Positions 20,560-31,559 of a stretch of 64,000 bases of DNA are shown piece after piece. Numbering within the stretch: the stretch's first letter is position 1; each line of letters begins with the position of its first letter. Below the pieces are notes generated by a model. The model had not been told where the DNA came from. It was given only the letters and a program-made list of their open reading frames with translations, and did not search any database. The stretch is from positions 62,835,628 to 62,899,627 of the forward strand of contig CM077667.1 in the NCBI GenBank assembly GCA_039707655.1, written 5' to 3'. This DNA is from Elymus sibiricus (taxonomy: Eukaryota; Streptophyta; Magnoliopsida; Poales; Poaceae). Position numbers and translations under genes: made by a program.

Positions 20560-20690
20560 TATAAAGAGTTGAGAGGGTTACGGCAAAAACTGGATGCACT
20601 TCGTGTACAAAACGGACAATCTCTTTCGAAGTATTAGGGTTTCATACGAAAACTCATCTGTTACAAAAGGCATTTCATTTCTTCACATGT
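20560..20690. repeat. Partial fourth copy of the 338-bp repeat
   Basis: Starting at ATAAAGAGTTGAGAGGGTTA it aligns with the second half of the units at 18903-19850. It supports insertion of the 19863-20476 block into the array. 20477-20559 shows nothing recognisable. Confidence 0.8.
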
Positions 20691-21849
20691 AACTGCAATG
20701 ATATAGTTGTGGAGAGAAAGTCTTCACTTTTTCTTCGCTTGTGTCATTTGCTTATTGCACCGTAACCATGGATAATCTTCATCGTTTAAGAGCGTGCTTG
20801 GGTCAGCCTTGACTTTGAAGGGAGGAATTTCATGAAACTTTTCATAATCTTCAGACATGTCTGTCTTGCCCTCCAATCCCTTGATGTCTCTTTTTCCTGA
20901 AAGAACTATGTGGCGCTTTGGCTCATCGTATGATGTATTCACTTCCTTATCTTTTCTTTTTCTCGGTTTGGTAGACATGTCCTTCACATAGAAAACCTGC
21001 GCCACATCATTGGCTAGGACGAATGGTTCGTCTGTGTACCCAAGATTGTTCAGATCCACTGTTGTCATTCCGTACTGTGGGTCTTCCTGTACCCCGCCTC
21101 CTGGCAGATTGACCCATTTGCACTGAAACAAAGGGACCTTGAAATCATGTCCATAGTCAAGTTCCCATATGTCCACTATGTAACCATAATATGTGTCCTT
21201 TCCCCTATTGGTTGCTGCATCAAAGCGAACACCGCTGTTTTGGTTGGTGCTCTTTTGATCTTGGGCGATCGTGTAAAATGTATTCCCATTTATCTCGTAC
21301 CCTTTGTAAGTCAATATAGTCGAAGATGGTCCCCTGGCCAACAAGTACAACTCATCAGAAACAGTGTTGTCACCCTTGAGACGTGTTTGCAACCAACTAC
21401 CGAAAGTCCTAATGTGTTCATATGTAATCCAGTCGTCACACTGCTCCAGGTGTTTGGAGCGCAGAATATTCTTGTGTTCATCGACATACGGGGTCACCAA
21501 GGTAGAATTCTATAGAACTGTGTAGTGTGCTTGAGACCAAGAATGCCCGTCCCTACATATTATTGAGTCTGCTCCTAGCGTGCCTTTTCCAGTCAGTCTC
21601 CCCTCATACCGCGATTGAGGGAGACCAATCTTCTAAAGGTCAGGAATGAAGTCAACACAAAACCCAATGACATCCTCTGTTTGATGGCCCATGGAGATGC
21701 TTGCTTCAGGCCTAGCGCAGTTACGAACATATTTCTTTAAGACTCCCATGAACCTCTCAAAGGGGAACATATTGTGTAGAAATACAGGGCCCAGAACGAC
21801 AATCTCATTGACTAGATGAACTAGGACGTGCGTCATGATATTGAAGAAG

Positions 21850-22125
21850 CACTACTGGAATCAAGGACTTTGCCATCTGCCAGCTCTTTGCCGTCTGCTG
21901 GCAGACGGCAAAGAGCTGGCTGATGGCAAACACACTGTTTGCCATCAGCCAGCTCTTTGCCGTCTGCTAGCGGATGGCAAAGTTTCTTTGCCGTCCGCTA
22001 GCAGACGGCAAAGAGGTGGGGTGGGGCCCAGTGGAGGCCAGTTAACTGCAACGGCCCACCCCACCTCTTTGCCGTCTGCTAGCGGACGGCAAAGAAACTT
22101 TGCCGTCTGCTAGCAGACGGAAAGA
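21850..22125 (+). repeat. CACTA-2 left terminus and subterminal palindromes
   Basis: CTTTGCCGTCTGCTAGCAGA and variants occur head-to-head at least six times. These are likely transposase-binding sites and would also form strong hairpins. Confidence 0.88.
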
Positions 22126-22480
22126 AAATAACTCCTAACGGGCCGTTACCCCCATCCTCTCTCTCTTCTCTCTCTCCCTCTCTTCTCTTTCTCTCCCTCT
22201 CTTTCTCACTCTCTCTCTCCCGCGCCCTTTTCCCCCTTAAATTTCGTCCCGCCGCCGCCGGTCGCCGCCGCCGCCCCGCCCCCCCCTCCACCGCCCTGCG
22301 CCGCCGCCCCTCCGCCGCCCCGCACCGCCCCTCCGCCGCCGCCCCGACGCTCCCCGGCCCCTCCCCGTCCGCCGCCCCGCGCCGCCGCCCTGACGAGCTC
22401 CCCCGCACTGACGAGCTCCCCCGCCCTGACCCCTCCGCCGCCCCGCGCCGCTGCCTCGACCCCCCTCCGGTGAGCTCCAC
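22126..22480. other. Pyrimidine-rich then CCG-rich 5' region of CACTA-2
   Basis: About 90 bp of CT-rich repeats (22140-22220) lead into about 240 bp of CCGCCG-type sequence. Its position just inside the end and upstream of the B3 gene suggests a promoter/5' UTR, but no ORF with a domain is present. Confidence 0.4.
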
Positions 22481-23215
22481 CCTCCCCCTTTTTTTGTTTT
22501 TTTTCTGTTTTTATTAGTTAGGTTTTATTAGTTATTAGTTCAAATTAGTTATTAGTTTATATTAGTTAGTTTATATTAGGTAGAAAAAACTTAGATAGAA
22601 AAGAAGAAAAGAAACAACCTAGAAGAAAAAAAGAAGAAAAGAAGAAGAAAAAAAGGAAAAATAAAGAAGGAAAAGAACAAGGGGTACTTCATTGTTTGCA
22701 TAGTGTGCTTGCCAAATCAGGTTGATCCATGGTACATTAGCATGATTATAGAACTTGTGTGGTTGTTTCAATAGCAGTGTAATGTTCTGGATATGTTGCT
22801 ATTTTATAGTGCTAGTTAGTATGAACCCTAGCTAGGACAGATTAGGTAGTTGCTATTTTTTATTTAAAGCAAATGTTGCTATTTAATTTTTTTAGTTAAA
22901 GCAATTGTTGCTATTTAAAGAAAACAGAATTGATTTAACACTAGTTAGTGTGAATAGCTAGGTTTCAAATTAGGTAGTATGAACCCTAGGTTAATTAGTA
23001 TGAACCCTAGATTAATTAGTATGAACCCTAGGTTAATTTAGCAAGGTATCAAATTAGGATAGAAATTTTATTTGTATTAGATTTAGTTTTAGATTTGTTC
23101 TTTGTTTGTATTATTTAGGTAATAGGAGTAAGATTTAGGAGAATAAAAAGGAAAGAAGAAGAGAAGAAGAAAAAGGAAAGAAGAAGAAGTAGAAGAAAGA
23201 TAGGAAATAAAAGAA
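22481..23215. other. AT-rich intron-like sequence
   Basis: T-rich sequence with repeats of AATTAGTATGAACCCTAG (about 22975-23035) and a GAAGAAAAG-rich stretch (22600-22680, 23140-23215). I see no gene. Confidence 0.4.
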
Positions 23216-23217
23216 AA

Positions 23218-23690
23218 GGACACCCCGACCCCGACACGGCATCCCGACCCCGACACCCCGACACCCCTGACACCCCGACACCACGACACCCAGACACGAC
23301 ACCCCCGACACCCCGACCCCGACACGACACCCCGACACCCCGACCCCGACATGACACCCCGACACCCCAACACCACGACACCACGACCCGACACCCCGAC
23401 CCCGACCCGACACCCCGACCCCGACACGGCACCCCGACCCCGACACCCCGACACCCCGACCCCGACACGGCACCCCGACCCTGACACCCCGACACCCCGA
23501 CCCCGACACGGCACCCCGACCCCGACATCCCGACACCCCTGACACCCCGACACCACGACACCCAGACACGACACCCCCGACACCCCGACACCCCGACCCC
23601 GACACGACACCCCGACCCCGACACGACACCCCGACACCACGACACCCCGACACCCTGACACGACACCCCCGACCCCCGACACCTCTTCGG
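23218..23690. repeat. Minisatellite of CCCCGACAC-type units
   Basis: About 470 bp are built from 7-16 bp units such as CACCCCGACCCCGACACGGC. A higher-order block of about 60-70 bp with CACGGC recurs, and the block 23221-23300 is nearly repeated at 23515-23590. Long frames on either strand (Gly/Val/Ser/Arg repeats) are a product of the repeat. Confidence 0.85.
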
Positions 23691-24133
23691 CCTCCTGTTG
23701 ACCGAAAGGGTGCTCTTCGGCCTTTCAGAGGCCGACGGGGTCATATATGTGTGATTTATGAGTTAGGTCATATAATTTCCGATTTTGTTATGAAAAACAT
23801 CATATATATTTGTGTTGATCGGGTGGATTTAAATGTGCAGTTGTTTCGTCGCTGCGAGGGTTTGGTGTTCGACGACCTCCCCGTGCGTTCGACGAGCTCC
23901 GCCCCTGCGTTCGTGGGTGAGCACAAATGACATCTCCTCCTCCCCCTTCATTTGCTCTGTTCCGGTCTTCGTGCCGATGAAACTTGCTAGCTGTAGGTAG
24001 ATTGAATCATCAGTATGCGTGACCACTATGCGACGAATGGAGGAGCCACCATCACCGACGGTCGCAATATCAGAGGGAGTGCCCACCATATACGTGAGAT
24101 GCGAGTTTAGGAAGGAAAGACTCGACAGACCTA
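23691..24133. other. Possible 5' exon region of the CACTA-2 gene
   Basis: GC-balanced sequence with possible exon/intron signals (TGTGCAG at 23836-23842, GGTGAGCAC at about 23911). The copia target site AAGTC follows at 24134-24138. I cannot assign a confident exon. Confidence 0.3.
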
Positions 24134-24138
24134 AAGTC

Positions 24139-26308
24139 TGTAGGAGATATGCCCTAGAGACAGTAATATCAGTTACTTTGTATCTCTGAGTTTGTAATGA
24201 ATGTTTATGTTCCATGCTATAACTGCAATGATTCTCGAGTCTGCAATAACCACGAGGCTCGGAGGGAAACTCATGTGCACGTGTGGTATAATAAACGGTA
24301 AAATGTATTCCTAGTCTTGCCTCTAAGACTGGCTCAAGTATTGCATGATGATCCTGTTTTCCTGATCATGGGCATGTCAATGCCGGCAATTTTGAGGGCA
24401 CAATGTTAGTAGAACACTTGTGTTGAATCGACCCAAATTGATGTTATGCTATGAGATACATTCGTCATGAGTTAATGGTTAATAACACAGAGATAGTTAA
24501 TGTTTGCATAAATTCCTTAGACCATGAGAGTGTCGAGTTTCTTCATGCTTGCTTCATGAACTTTGGGGTTTGTTAAACGTCATCCGTAAATGGGTGGCTA
24601 TTACGGCGGCTTACGGGTTCATGGAAAAGTATGTCAAGTAACTTGATAGCTCAAGATTGGGATTTGCTCCTCTGACGATGGAGAGATATTCTTGGGCCCT
24701 CTCGGTGTTACGGTATCCATCATCGTCTGGCCAGACACATTGTGATTTGATCACTGGGATGCCGGAACACGGAAACGAGTAAAGAGAACAAAATCGGTAA
24801 CGAGGTAACTTGCATAGTGGACAAGTTGTTGATCCACGGGGATGCATAAATCTCACCTCGGGTTTTGTAATATATCGTGAAGCAACAGGAATAGCACACG
24901 GCAACTGGAGGTTCACTCGAATATTCATTCGTGTGGGTATAGGGGTCAATGTGGGTGTCCACGGCTCCGATGTTGATCATTGATCGGAAGGGGTTCCGGG
25001 TCATGTCTATACTTCACCAAACCTATAGGGTCACACGCTTAAGGGTCATCTATCTGCTGAATACTAGACAGGGAGTCTGAGAGAAAATCACCGAAAAAGT
25101 TTCGGACACCGGAAAAGTTTCGGACAGCGGAAAAGTTCCGTAGAGAGAACACCGGAACAGTTTCGGTAAAACTGAAAAGTTGTTTCAGGGGATACCATTA
25201 AGTCAAATTGGTTTCGGCACATGCCTGATAATTCTTGGAGGGTGCCAGAATCGTTCTGGAAACTTTCTGGAATTTTCCGGGATGAAAACCGGAAATGTTC
25301 CGGAGCTGCCGGAACCGCTTCAGATGCTTTTCGCAGATGAAAATCACTAAACCGGAATTGTTTCGGATCGCATTGAAAATTATTTTAGTGGGTACTGGAA
25401 ATGTTCTAATCCCACATAAATATTTTCAGTTCGAACAGACGCTGAAAAATGTCATCGTGAATAGTGAAAAGCACTTTTTGGGCTGATTTGCAAATGGGGT
25501 TTTTCTTCTAGAAGAAAACCACTTTTGGTGAGAGATAAAGGTGTGTGGAAGGTGGTGCCCCCCCCCCCCCCAAAGGGGGAAGCACCAAATTTCGTCCATA
25601 GGTGGTGGGGAGGGCCCCCTTGGTGTTTCCTTCCACCTCATGGTGGATATGTTCTACACACACCCTTATGTGGCATTTGGGTGAAAAGATCTTAAGCCCC
25701 TTTTGGTCTTTTTACCCCTTGCCTCCACCCCTTGGCTTTCCTATAAATAGGAGGTGAGGGGGCTGCCCAAAGATCATCCCTTGCTCTCATACACATGCTA
25801 TGCTTTGCTAGCTCTCTCTCTCCCTCCCACGAAAAGAGTTTTTCGTAGAGCCGAAAGGCTGTCTGGGTTCCGGCAGGAACTAGCTCTGGACGGCGAAGCC
25901 CTGCCGGATAGCTGACACCGTATGTGTGCAACCCCGTAGAGAGATTGTAGTTTCGATCTTTTGCCCGAAGGGCTGTTCGAGTTACCGTTCGAGTTTCCGG
26001 CGTCCTCCCGAAGGGCTGTCCGGGTTACTGTTCGGGTTCCGAGGGTCCTCCCGAAGGGCTGTCCGCGACATCGTCCTAAGGACTGTCCGACCGCCTCCCG
26101 AAGGGCTGTCCGGAGTGGGAGTACATCCTTGCGGTTGGGAGGTTGTAAATCCTAGCTGCAGGGATCTGCACCGACGATCTACACCGACTCTTCTTCCGCT
26201 GCGTTTCGAGTTGGTACGGATCAGATCAAACCTTGTATGCAGTCTCCATAGTGATCCGGGGCGTGCTCGCTGTACCGAAAATTTTGTTTTCTGTCGCGTT
26301 CCCCAACA
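24139..26308 (+). repeat. 5' LTR of the second copia element
   Basis: TG...CA bounded. A TATA-like CTATAAATAGG at about 25740-25750 lies 3' of the middle and may be the LTR promoter. After it, CCCGAAGGGCTGTCCG-type repeats fill about 25960-26115. The C14 run at 25558-25571 is shortened in the other LTR. Confidence 0.93.
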
Positions 26309-26309
26309 G

Positions 26310-26322
26310 TGGTATCAGAGCC
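26310..26322 (+). other. Primer-binding site, perfect initiator-Met tRNA match
   Basis: TGGTATCAGAGCC begins one base after the 5' LTR. It matches the 3' end complement of plant initiator methionine tRNA, the standard copia primer. Confidence 0.93.
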
Positions 26323-27691
26323 GTGCTATGCATAGATGCAGGTTACGATCTAGAATACATGGAGATGTATGGGTATTGCATAATATAATTTTGGAGTAGA
26401 TAAGATCTATTGCTGAAAATTATTTATGCGGGTAGCAGATGAAGTCTGTTACCCGATGTTCTTGTTGCTTCCCTGGAATTTGCGTTTGCTCAATCTCGAG
26501 ACAGCATGGTGGAATTTCACAAAGTTCTGGCAATCCGCGATCCTGATTGATCAACGAAGTGCTATCAGTTCTTTGGGTTCCACCATAGTCAAAAGAAAGA
26601 TGAAATTCGCAGATGAAAGGGCATTGCAGATATGATCTGCACGGGGGTCACGCGTATGACGAAGTTTAGTATGGGGCTCGAGATTTAATTATCTCGTGTT
26701 TCATACACCCCGAGATGTTAATCTAGCAATTTTGAATTATCATACTTGATGATAAAACGTTGGTAGCTGCGGTTTAAGTCAAAACCTTAGAAGCCACGAA
26801 AAATAAAATTTTGCATAAACCGATTAGAGTCGTCTAACTTGGTTTTGCAAGATGTACATGTGATGTGGTATAGCAAAGCTCATATTAATTCGATTATGTA
26901 TGAGATGACTATATGATCTAAATTTGTTAACATGACCTGCGTGTCATGATTCGGCATGATGGCTGGAGCCATATGATTGTCACTTTAATGACCTGCGTGT
27001 CAACCTTAAGTAATGCACTTATTTTATTAGCTATAGAGATAGCAATATTATCTGGTGCATCGACAAGGTGGTGGCAATCTTCGCGAAGGTATACACCGAC
27101 GCAAATGCCAAAGACGAAGAAAGTTTGACTTCTCCGTCAGAAGGGGCTATACCATGTCATGCTAATTATGAATTGCCTGAGATGTTTATCCCTTATGTTG
27201 CACCCTTCTTGATTGCGCGGTAGTCGCTTTTTATTAGGGTGATCTCTCACTAAAAATATCAAGTAGATAGTGTTCTCCCAAGTGTAGCACCGTCACGGCA
27301 CCTATCTTTTCGGGGTGCGCCGTGTCACACGGGCACGAACGATTAGTGAAGTGTGAGGCGGGTGAGTTGAGACCTTGCAGCAAGATCACTTGGTTGTCTT
27401 GACGTTCAGGCATGACCGTCATGAGCTCGGAACACACGAATCGAAAGATGAACAAGAGTCACATAGAGATGTGATTGGCAAGTTGGCCTACCGGTTAAGA
27501 TTTTTCATCATCAGTGGTGTTACACCAATGGCGAACAATCAAAACGCGGATCTTGAATCACTCATAATCAATTTTGGGAGATATTGATTTGAGTGGGAGC
27601 GCACTTTAGAATAAAATTGTTTATTCACTAAGTGCCAAAAATCATTATAAACAAAGTCTAAGTGAAACTTGTGTTTTCCGTTGTAGATCAA
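26323..27691 (+). other. Leader of the second copia element
   Basis: About 1.4 kb of untranslated sequence lies between PBS and gag, similar in length to that of the Angela copy. Only short frames are present. Confidence 0.75.
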
Positions 27692-30600
27692 ATGGCTCGC
27701 AACACCGCGTTCAACTTAGGCCCGATGTTAGAGAAAGAGGAGTTAGCTGCGACTGGAAACAACTATGCGGACTGGGTCCGTAACCTGGGGATTGTCCTCA
27801 GGGATGCTAAGAAAGACTATGTGCTTGATCAACTTCTAAGTGATTCCATTACGCCAGAAATGGCTCAGGATATCATCCACGTGTTTGACTCACGAAGGGA
27901 TGATTTCAGTGTTGTTAAAAGTAAAGAACTTATGTTATCTTGCATGGATCTTGTGCTACAGAAACGTTATGAACGACTTAGTGCCTTCGAGATTATTGAG
28001 GCACTAAATGTTCTGTATCACAAACAGGATTCAGCTGAAGTTCATGAGATGACTGAAGCCATGGAAGAATGCAATATACATAAGGAATCTCTAGTAAATG
28101 AACAAGGTGTCAGACTAGCAAACTATTATGATAGTATGGCTGAAAGGGGAATTAATTTTCCAAAGACACCTGGTAATGATTTGATCCTTACCTCGCTTTA
28201 TGAAGCGATGCTCAAATCAAATGAGATAGGACTGCAGAATCAGCAAAAGTTGCTGGTGAACAAAACCGCCAGTTTCAAAAGGAAAGGCAAGCCTAAGGGC
28301 GGAGCCAAGTCTGAAACTGTGTGTTTTTACTGCAAAGGCACTGGACACTGGAAGAGGAACTGCAAGATATACATGGCAGATAAGAAGAAAGGTATAACTG
28401 TTATACGGGTTAATGTCATTGACGTTTTGCTTGCTAGCGAAAATTCTAAGTCTTGGGTATTTGATACCGGATCGGTTGCTCACATTTGCAACTCGATACA
28501 GGGACTTCAGAAGGTGCGCAAGTTAGCAAAGAATGAAGTCGTGATGCGCGTCGGGAACGGCGCTGGGATCGCCGCTCAAGCCGTCGGCATTATGCCTCTA
28601 CGTCTCCCTTCGGGATTTATCTTAGAACTAAATAACTGTTATTTTGTTCCACTGTTGTGTAGAAACATTATCTCCGGATCATGTTTAGTACACGATGGGT
28701 ATTCGTACAAGTCTGAGAACAATGGTTGTTCACTTTATTGTAAGGATATATTTTATGGATTTGCACCCATTGTTGGGGGCCTTTTCATACTAAATCTTGG
28801 ATGTGGAAATGATGTCTTTAACGTGAATGCTAAACGCCTTAAGAAGGCTGATACCACCACCACTTTCATGTGGCACTGTCGGCTTGGCCACATCGGAAAG
28901 AAACGCATGCAAAGACTTCATAAAAATGGAGTTTTACCGTCTTTTGATTTTGAATCATTTGACACATGTGAAGCTTGCTTGATGGGAAAAATGACCAAGA
29001 CGCCGTTCACGGGTCATCCTGAACGGGCGGGTGAGTTATTGGAAATAATACATAGTGATGTATCTGGTCCAATGAACACAGCCGCACGGGGTGGGTATTT
29101 CTACTTCGTGACTTTTACTGATGATTTAAGTCGGTATGGCTATATCTACTTAATGAAGCATAAGTCGGAAACCTTTGAAAAGTTCAAAGAATTTCAGAAT
29201 GAGGTAGAAAATCATCGTGACAAAAAGATTAAGTTTCTGCGGTCTGATCGCGGAGGCGAATACCTTAGTCATGAGTTTGGCCAACATCTGAGTGATCGTG
29301 GAATCGTTTCACAGCTTACGCCTCCCGGAACTCCACAGCGAAACGGAGTGTCGGAACGACGTAACCGAACCTTGTTAGACATGGTAAGGTCGATGATGTC
29401 TCTTACAGATCTACCAATATCTTTTTGGGGTCATGCGCTAGAAACTGCCGCTCACACACTAAACAAAGCACCGTCTAAGTCTGTTGAGACGACGCCATAT
29501 GAGATATGGCACGGGAAGAAACCCGACCTGTCGTTTCTCAAAATCTGGGGTTGTGAAGCTTATGTAAAACGTTTACAACCAAGCAAACTTGATCCTAGAT
29601 CAGACAAATGTTACTTTGTAGGTTATCCCAAGGAGACAGTTGGGTATTCTTTCTACCACGCCTCCGAGAACAAAGTGTTTGTTGCAAAACACGGAGTCTT
29701 TCTCGAGAAAGAGTTTCTCGCTAAAGAAGTGAGTGGGAGGACAGTACAACTTAATGAGATTAGTGAATCTTTGGCAACCGTTGATATGGCTAAGGAACCG
29801 GAAGCAATTCCGCTAATTATCCCTACAACCGAGCCGGAAGTTGTCGCATGTGATGCGGAAACTTCAGACAATGTTGTAACTGAACCGCGCAGATCAGGTA
29901 GGGCTATCCAGCCACCTGAGTGGTTTCATAACGAAATCTTCATTCTTGAAGACGATGAACCTGCGCACTACAAGGAAGCGATGGCGGGGCCCAGCTCAAA
30001 GGAATGGCACAAGGCCATGAAATCCGAGATGGAATCCATGTACAAAAACCAAGTTTGGAACTTGGAAGAACTTCCAGATGGCGTAAAACCCATCGGTTGT
30101 AAATGGATTTTCAAAAGAAAGACGGACGCGGATGGTAACATTACTATCCACAAAGCTAGACTTGTCGCGAAAGGGTTCACGCAAGTTCCAGGAGTGGACT
30201 ACGACGAGACTTTCTCGCCCGTAGCTATGCTTAGGTCCGTTCGGATATTACTAGCAATTGCTGCTTATTTCGATTATGAAATATGGCAGATGGACGTCAA
30301 AACGGCTTTCCTAAATGGAAACCTCAAAGAGGATGTATACATGATACAGCCAGAAGGTTTTGTCGTCCATAAGGATGCTGGAAAGGTATGCAAACTTCAG
30401 AAAGCCATTTATGGTCTGAAGCAAGCGTCAAGGAGCTGGAACATTCGTTTTGATGAAGTAGTCAAACAGTTTGGCTTCATCAGGAATGACGAAGAATCTT
30501 GTGTTTACAAGAAGTTTAGTGGGAGCGCAAAAGCATTTCTAATCTTGTATGTGGATGACATATTATTGATTGGAAATGACGTGAATTTTCTTAACGAAAT

Positions 30601-31528
30601 AAAAGACTCATTGAAAAGGAGTTTTTCAATGAAAGACTTAGGCGAAGCGGCATATGTATTGGGCATCAGAATCTATAGAGATAGATCAAGACGCCTAATA
30701 GCGCTTAGCCAAAGCACGTACATTGACAAGGTGTTGAAAAGGTTCAACATGGAGAACTCCAAGAAAGGCCTTCTCCCCATGTCACCTGGCACAGTACTTT
30801 GCAAGAATCAGTGTCCTCGGACCCTCGATGAGCGAGTACAAATGAATGATGTTCCATATGCCTCGGCAGTTGGTTCTATTATGTATGCCATGCTATGTAC
30901 AAGACCAGACGTTTCCTATGCGCTAAGTGTTAGCAGCCGATACCAAAGTGATCCAGGATTGGAACACTGGGCCGCAGTCAAGGGTATTCTTAAGTACCTC
31001 AGACGGACCAAGGATTTACTCCTTGTGTACGGAGGTGATGAAGAGCTCATTGTAAGTGGTTACACTGATGCAGGCTTCATGACTGACCCAGATGACTTCA
31101 AATCTCAATCAGGCTATGTTTTCATATTGAACGGTGGCGCAGTTGATTGGAAAAGTTCCAAACAAAAGACTGTGGCGGATTCTACGACGGAGGAGGAATA
31201 TGTTGCTGCTTCAGAAGCCTCCAAGGAGGCGGTATGGATCAAGCAATTTCTTGAAGACCTTGGTGTGGTTCCAAGTGCTCTGGACCCGGTGGAGATCTAT
31301 TGTGATAATAGTGGCGCCGTGGCTCAAGCAAGGGAGCCAAGTTCGCACCATAAGACAAGACATATTGAACGCAAATATAAACTCATTCGACATCATGTCG
31401 AAGCGGGTTTAGTGAAAGTACGCAAAGTTCACACGGATCTGAACGTGTCAGACCCGATGACAAAGCCTCTACCACGAGCAAAGCATGAGCAGCACCGGAT
31501 TGCCATTGGTGTTAAGGAAGCCATGTAA
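27692..31528 (+). CDS. Copia gag-pol polyprotein, intact
   Basis: A 1278-residue frame. The start is set at MARNTAFNLG, which aligns with the Angela start; the frame itself is open from 27662. Domains: Gag with zinc knuckle CFYCKGTGHWKRNC (about residue 211); protease VFDTGSVAHIC (about 255); integrase with WHCRLGHIGKKRM, HSDVSGPM, RSDRGGEYL and NGVSERRNR; RT with YVDDILLIGND (about 953); RNase H with YTDAGFMTDPDD and ADSTTEEEYVAASEA. Gag differs strongly from the Angela copy, while integrase and RT are close. All catalytic residues are present and no stop or shift is seen. Confidence 0.93.
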   Translation: MARNTAFNLGPMLEKEELAATGNNYADWVRNLGIVLRDAKKDYVLDQLLSDSITPEMAQDIIHVFDSRRDDFSVVKSKELMLSCMDLVLQKRYERLSAFEIIEALNVLYHKQDSAEVHEMTEAMEECNIHKESLVNEQGVRLANYYDSMAERGINFPKTPGNDLILTSLYEAMLKSNEIGLQNQQKLLVNKTASFKRKGKPKGGAKSETVCFYCKGTGHWKRNCKIYMADKKKGITVIRVNVIDVLLASENSKSWVFDTGSVAHICNSIQGLQKVRKLAKNEVVMRVGNGAGIAAQAVGIMPLRLPSGFILELNNCYFVPLLCRNIISGSCLVHDGYSYKSENNGCSLYCKDIFYGFAPIVGGLFILNLGCGNDVFNVNAKRLKKADTTTTFMWHCRLGHIGKKRMQRLHKNGVLPSFDFESFDTCEACLMGKMTKTPFTGHPERAGELLEIIHSDVSGPMNTAARGGYFYFVTFTDDLSRYGYIYLMKHKSETFEKFKEFQNEVENHRDKKIKFLRSDRGGEYLSHEFGQHLSDRGIVSQLTPPGTPQRNGVSERRNRTLLDMVRSMMSLTDLPISFWGHALETAAHTLNKAPSKSVETTPYEIWHGKKPDLSFLKIWGCEAYVKRLQPSKLDPRSDKCYFVGYPKETVGYSFYHASENKVFVAKHGVFLEKEFLAKEVSGRTVQLNEISESLATVDMAKEPEAIPLIIPTTEPEVVACDAETSDNVVTEPRRSGRAIQPPEWFHNEIFILEDDEPAHYKEAMAGPSSKEWHKAMKSEMESMYKNQVWNLEELPDGVKPIGCKWIFKRKTDADGNITIHKARLVAKGFTQVPGVDYDETFSPVAMLRSVRILLAIAAYFDYEIWQMDVKTAFLNGNLKEDVYMIQPEGFVVHKDAGKVCKLQKAIYGLKQASRSWNIRFDEVVKQFGFIRNDEESCVYKKFSGSAKAFLILYVDDILLIGNDVNFLNEIKDSLKRSFSMKDLGEAAYVLGIRIYRDRSRRLIALSQSTYIDKVLKRFNMENSKKGLLPMSPGTVLCKNQCPRTLDERVQMNDVPYASAVGSIMYAMLCTRPDVSYALSVSSRYQSDPGLEHWAAVKGILKYLRRTKDLLLVYGGDEELIVSGYTDAGFMTDPDDFKSQSGYVFILNGGAVDWKSSKQKTVADSTTEEEYVAASEASKEAVWIKQFLEDLGVVPSALDPVEIYCDNSGAVAQAREPSSHHKTRHIERKYKLIRHHVEAGLVKVRKVHTDLNVSDPMTKPLPRAKHEQHRIAIGVKEAM

Positions 31529-31547
31529 CTAGATTATGACTCTAGTG

Positions 31548-31559
31548 CAAGTGGGAGTC
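31548..31559 (+). other. Polypurine tract of the second copia element
   Basis: CAAGTGGGAGTC directly precedes the 3' LTR at 31560, parallel to the Angela tract. Confidence 0.8.

Noticed and set aside
22079..22480. 133-codon minus-strand frame
   Set aside because: Lies in CCG-rich and CT-rich simple sequence plus the CACTA-2 subterminal palindromes.
23089..23744. Frames of about 170-210 codons rich in Gly/Val/Ser/Arg
   Set aside because: Pure translation of the CCCCGACAC minisatellite in three phases.
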